In this document: positions 6,016 to 7,354 of the stretch, piece by piece | Numbering within the stretch: the first letter of the stretch is position 1 | How the letters are laid out: the number at the start of each line of letters is the position of its first letter | Assembly: GCA_946480965.1 (NCBI GenBank) | Contig: CAMLMI010000232.1 | Coordinates: 1-7,354 of the forward strand | Source of the DNA: an uncultured Verrucomicrobiales bacterium | Lineage (GTDB): Bacteria > Verrucomicrobiota > Verrucomicrobiae > Limisphaerales > CANJSG01 | Reading direction: 5' to 3' | Length of the DNA: 7,354 nucleotides | Translations under genes and position numbers: made by a program | The notes under the pieces: model-generated | What the model saw: the letters and a program-made list of their open reading frames with translations, nothing else | Told to the model about the DNA's origin: nothing | Databases searched by the model: none

Positions 6016-6894
6016 ATGAAACCCACCGCAAATTTCCGCGCTCCGATTGCCGCCTTGCTCTTCTCGATTTGGACCGCGCACGCCCACAAGCACCTCGACG
6101 GCGGCGTGGCAACCCGGGAGGTCGGCGCGAAGCTCCTCTTCGTGAACGGCGATGCCTACGCCACCAACACCGGCTTCCTCTACCGCCTCACCCCCACGAA
6201 CCATCTCGCCCTCGGCCCCATCTATCGCAGCGGCACCAGCTCGCGGAACGACCCCGACCTCGAAAACAACCCCGTCTTCACCAGCCTCCCCGTCGAGCCC
6301 GACAACGGCGGCCCGCACGACAACGCCCCGTTGCCCGGCGCGCTCCTAGCCCTGCGGATCGTCAGCGTGGATGGACCGGAGGGCGGCAGCCTCTCGATGT
6401 GGGACTCGGACGGCGACTTCATCGCCGAGCAGATCACCTTCACCGTCCCCGTCGGCACAACCGGTGGCACGAACCGGTTTTTCCTGGGCGAAGGCGACGG
6501 TTCCCCTGGCAGCGATCCCTACGGCCACATCCACGGCCGACGCTTCAGCGTGGACCGCCCCGGCCTCTACACCGTCGGCTTCCAGATTGTCGATGTCTCA
6601 ACCAACGGTCCCGCCGGCGGCCCGCTCCACGCGCCGTCGGAGATCGTCCCGATGTTCTTCCAGGCCGGCACCTCGCTGCTGAAGCCCAGCGTCGGCCCCG
6701 ATGGCGTGGCCCTGACCTTCGGCACGGAGACGCTCCGGACCTATTTCGTTGAGTCGTCGCCCGTGCTCGGACCCGATGCCGAATGGGCCGGGCTTGGGGA
6801 ACCGGTCATCGGGAACGGCCGTCTCCACACGACGGCTCCCATCGCCCTCACCGCCGGTTCCCGCTTCTTTCGCCTGCGCGTGACCCCGCCCTGA
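6016..6894 (+). CDS. Secreted GHIHGRRF-motif protein with C-terminal beta-sandwich-like tail
   Basis: The 292-residue protein has a signal peptide at 1-23 (probable cleavage after AHA), so the mature chain would start HKHLDGG. Residues 90-215 carry a block I know from Verrucomicrobia surface proteins: GALLALRIVSVDGPEGGSL, TVPVGTTGGT, DPYGHIHGRRFSVDRPGLYT (170-171 start of the GHIHGRRF core) and GGPLHAPSEIVPMFFQAG. It resembles the His-containing choice-of-anchor M/TIGR03769 type, which in Actinobacteria accompanies metal ABC transporters. Residues 226-292 (TYFVESS, WAGLGEPVIGNG, RFFRLRV) look like the short beta domain that often ends PVC exported proteins. No PEP-CTERM tail is present. ATG 6016 is chosen because it starts the signal peptide; a GTG at 5902 in frame would sit inside the palindrome. 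Confidence 0.82.
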   Translation: MKPTANFRAPIAALLFSIWTAHAHKHLDGGVATREVGAKLLFVNGDAYATNTGFLYRLTPTNHLALGPIYRSGTSSRNDPDLENNPVFTSLPVEPDNGGPHDNAPLPGALLALRIVSVDGPEGGSLSMWDSDGDFIAEQITFTVPVGTTGGTNRFFLGEGDGSPGSDPYGHIHGRRFSVDRPGLYTVGFQIVDVSTNGPAGGPLHAPSEIVPMFFQAGTSLLKPSVGPDGVALTFGTETLRTYFVESSPVLGPDAEWAGLGEPVIGNGRLHTTAPIALTAGSRFFRLRVTPP

Positions 6895-6930
6895 TGTCGC
6901 CAATTCATGCCACAAAAACGCTCCGTTCCC

Positions 6931-6951
6931 TTTTCGTCCAAACGCCGAAAA
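6931..6951 (+). other. Small inverted repeat before the last gene
   Basis: TTTTCG (6931-6936) and CGAAAA (6946-6951) form a 6-bp inverted repeat with a nine-base spacer in the 77-base gap between the last two genes. The gap is also the most AT-rich stretch of this part of the window. It could be an operator or a promoter-region element; nothing more can be said. Confidence 0.2.
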
Positions 6952-6971
6952 CAACATCCGTCGTATCCGCC

Positions 6972-7354
6972 ATGAAACCGAAGTTCACCCCGCTTCTCGC
7001 CGCCACGCTGCTCCTCTCCTTCGCGACCATGACCCGCGCGACCGAGCTCAAGGACGTCGCCGCCAAGATCGATCCCGCCACCGGCAAGGCCGCCGATACC
7101 GCCACCGAGTTCGCCGTCGAGGGCGTCGTCGCCGCCCGCGCCACGCTGGCCGACGGCACCGTGCTCGCCGTGCTCCAGGAAGAAGGTTCCGCCCTGCCCG
7201 TGCTGTTGGCCAAGGACACCAAGATCAAACCGCGCGACGCCGTCAGCCTCACCGGCAAGCTCGCCGACCATCCCCTCGGCCTGGCCGTGCTCCAGACCAC
7301 CAAGGAAGCGGTCTCCGGCTCCGGCAAGACGCTCAAGCCCACCGCCCATTCGCT
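6972..7354 (+). CDS. Secreted protein with OB-fold-like segment, C-terminus off window
   Basis: The frame from ATG 6972 stays open to the right edge for 127 codons. Residues 1-23 are a signal peptide ending TRA before TELKDVAAK. Residues 47-110 (FAVEGVVAARATLADGTVLAVLQ, read in two halves, then ALPVLLAKDTKIKPRDAVSLTGKL and GLAVLQ) alternate short beta strands in a way that resembles an OB fold, as in secreted or sensor proteins of this phylum. That is resemblance only, and I do not recognise a named family. An ATG at 6894 overlaps the previous stop (TGATG) and is in frame, adding 26 residues, but the signal peptide at 6972 argues for the shorter form. The gene probably continues the envelope operon. 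Confidence 0.75.
   Translation, partial: MKPKFTPLLAATLLLSFATMTRATELKDVAAKIDPATGKAADTATEFAVEGVVAARATLADGTVLAVLQEEGSALPVLLAKDTKIKPRDAVSLTGKLADHPLGLAVLQTTKEAVSGSGKTLKPTAHS

Overview
The window is GC-rich and tightly packed. Its gene content points to the PVC superphylum, most likely Verrucomicrobiota. The clues are an alternative complex III subunit with the extended Tat-type N-terminus, a pseudopilin with the H-X9-DG tail motif, a PEP-CTERM surface protein, and a secreted GHIHGRRF-type protein with a C-terminal beta-sandwich-like tail. No rRNA, tRNA, CRISPR array or insertion sequence is visible. The taxonomic call is inference from family knowledge, not a database search.

Left part (1-3092, minus strand): the start of an alternative complex III operon. 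actA (pentaheme, membrane-anchored cytochrome c) runs from 3092 to 2442. It overlaps by ATGA with actB (molybdopterin-oxidoreductase-like subunit), which is open for 815 codons and leaves the window at base 1. In known systems ActA and ActB form the periplasmic part of a quinol:cytochrome c (or direct quinol:oxidase) oxidoreductase that replaces the bc1 complex. The remaining act genes should lie to the left.

Middle (3093-3936): a divergent spacer, then a short conserved plus-strand protein. The spacer holds a strong intrinsic terminator that faces the act operon on its own strand. Upstream of it lie nested inverted repeats, one of which resembles a CRP/FNR-family site, and a segment that could pair with the terminator and disrupt it. 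This layout looks like an attenuation leader for the respiratory operon and is one of the two most interesting features of the window.

Right part (3937-7354, plus strand): a co-directional run of genes for the cell envelope. In order these are a small one-helix protein with an HPCRLCH motif, a single H-X9-DG pseudopilin, a PEP-CTERM protein 15 bases behind it, a secreted GHIHGRRF protein, and the start of another secreted protein that resembles an OB fold. Two of the exported proteins are predicted to expose histidine at the mature N-terminus. Together with the Cys/His motif of the first gene, this suggests metal binding or metal acquisition at the surface; that is inference only. A 96-base imperfect palindrome with two internal hairpins (5899-5994) lies between two of these genes. 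It pairs better as minus-strand RNA, and may be a dispersed palindromic repeat or an undescribed structured RNA.
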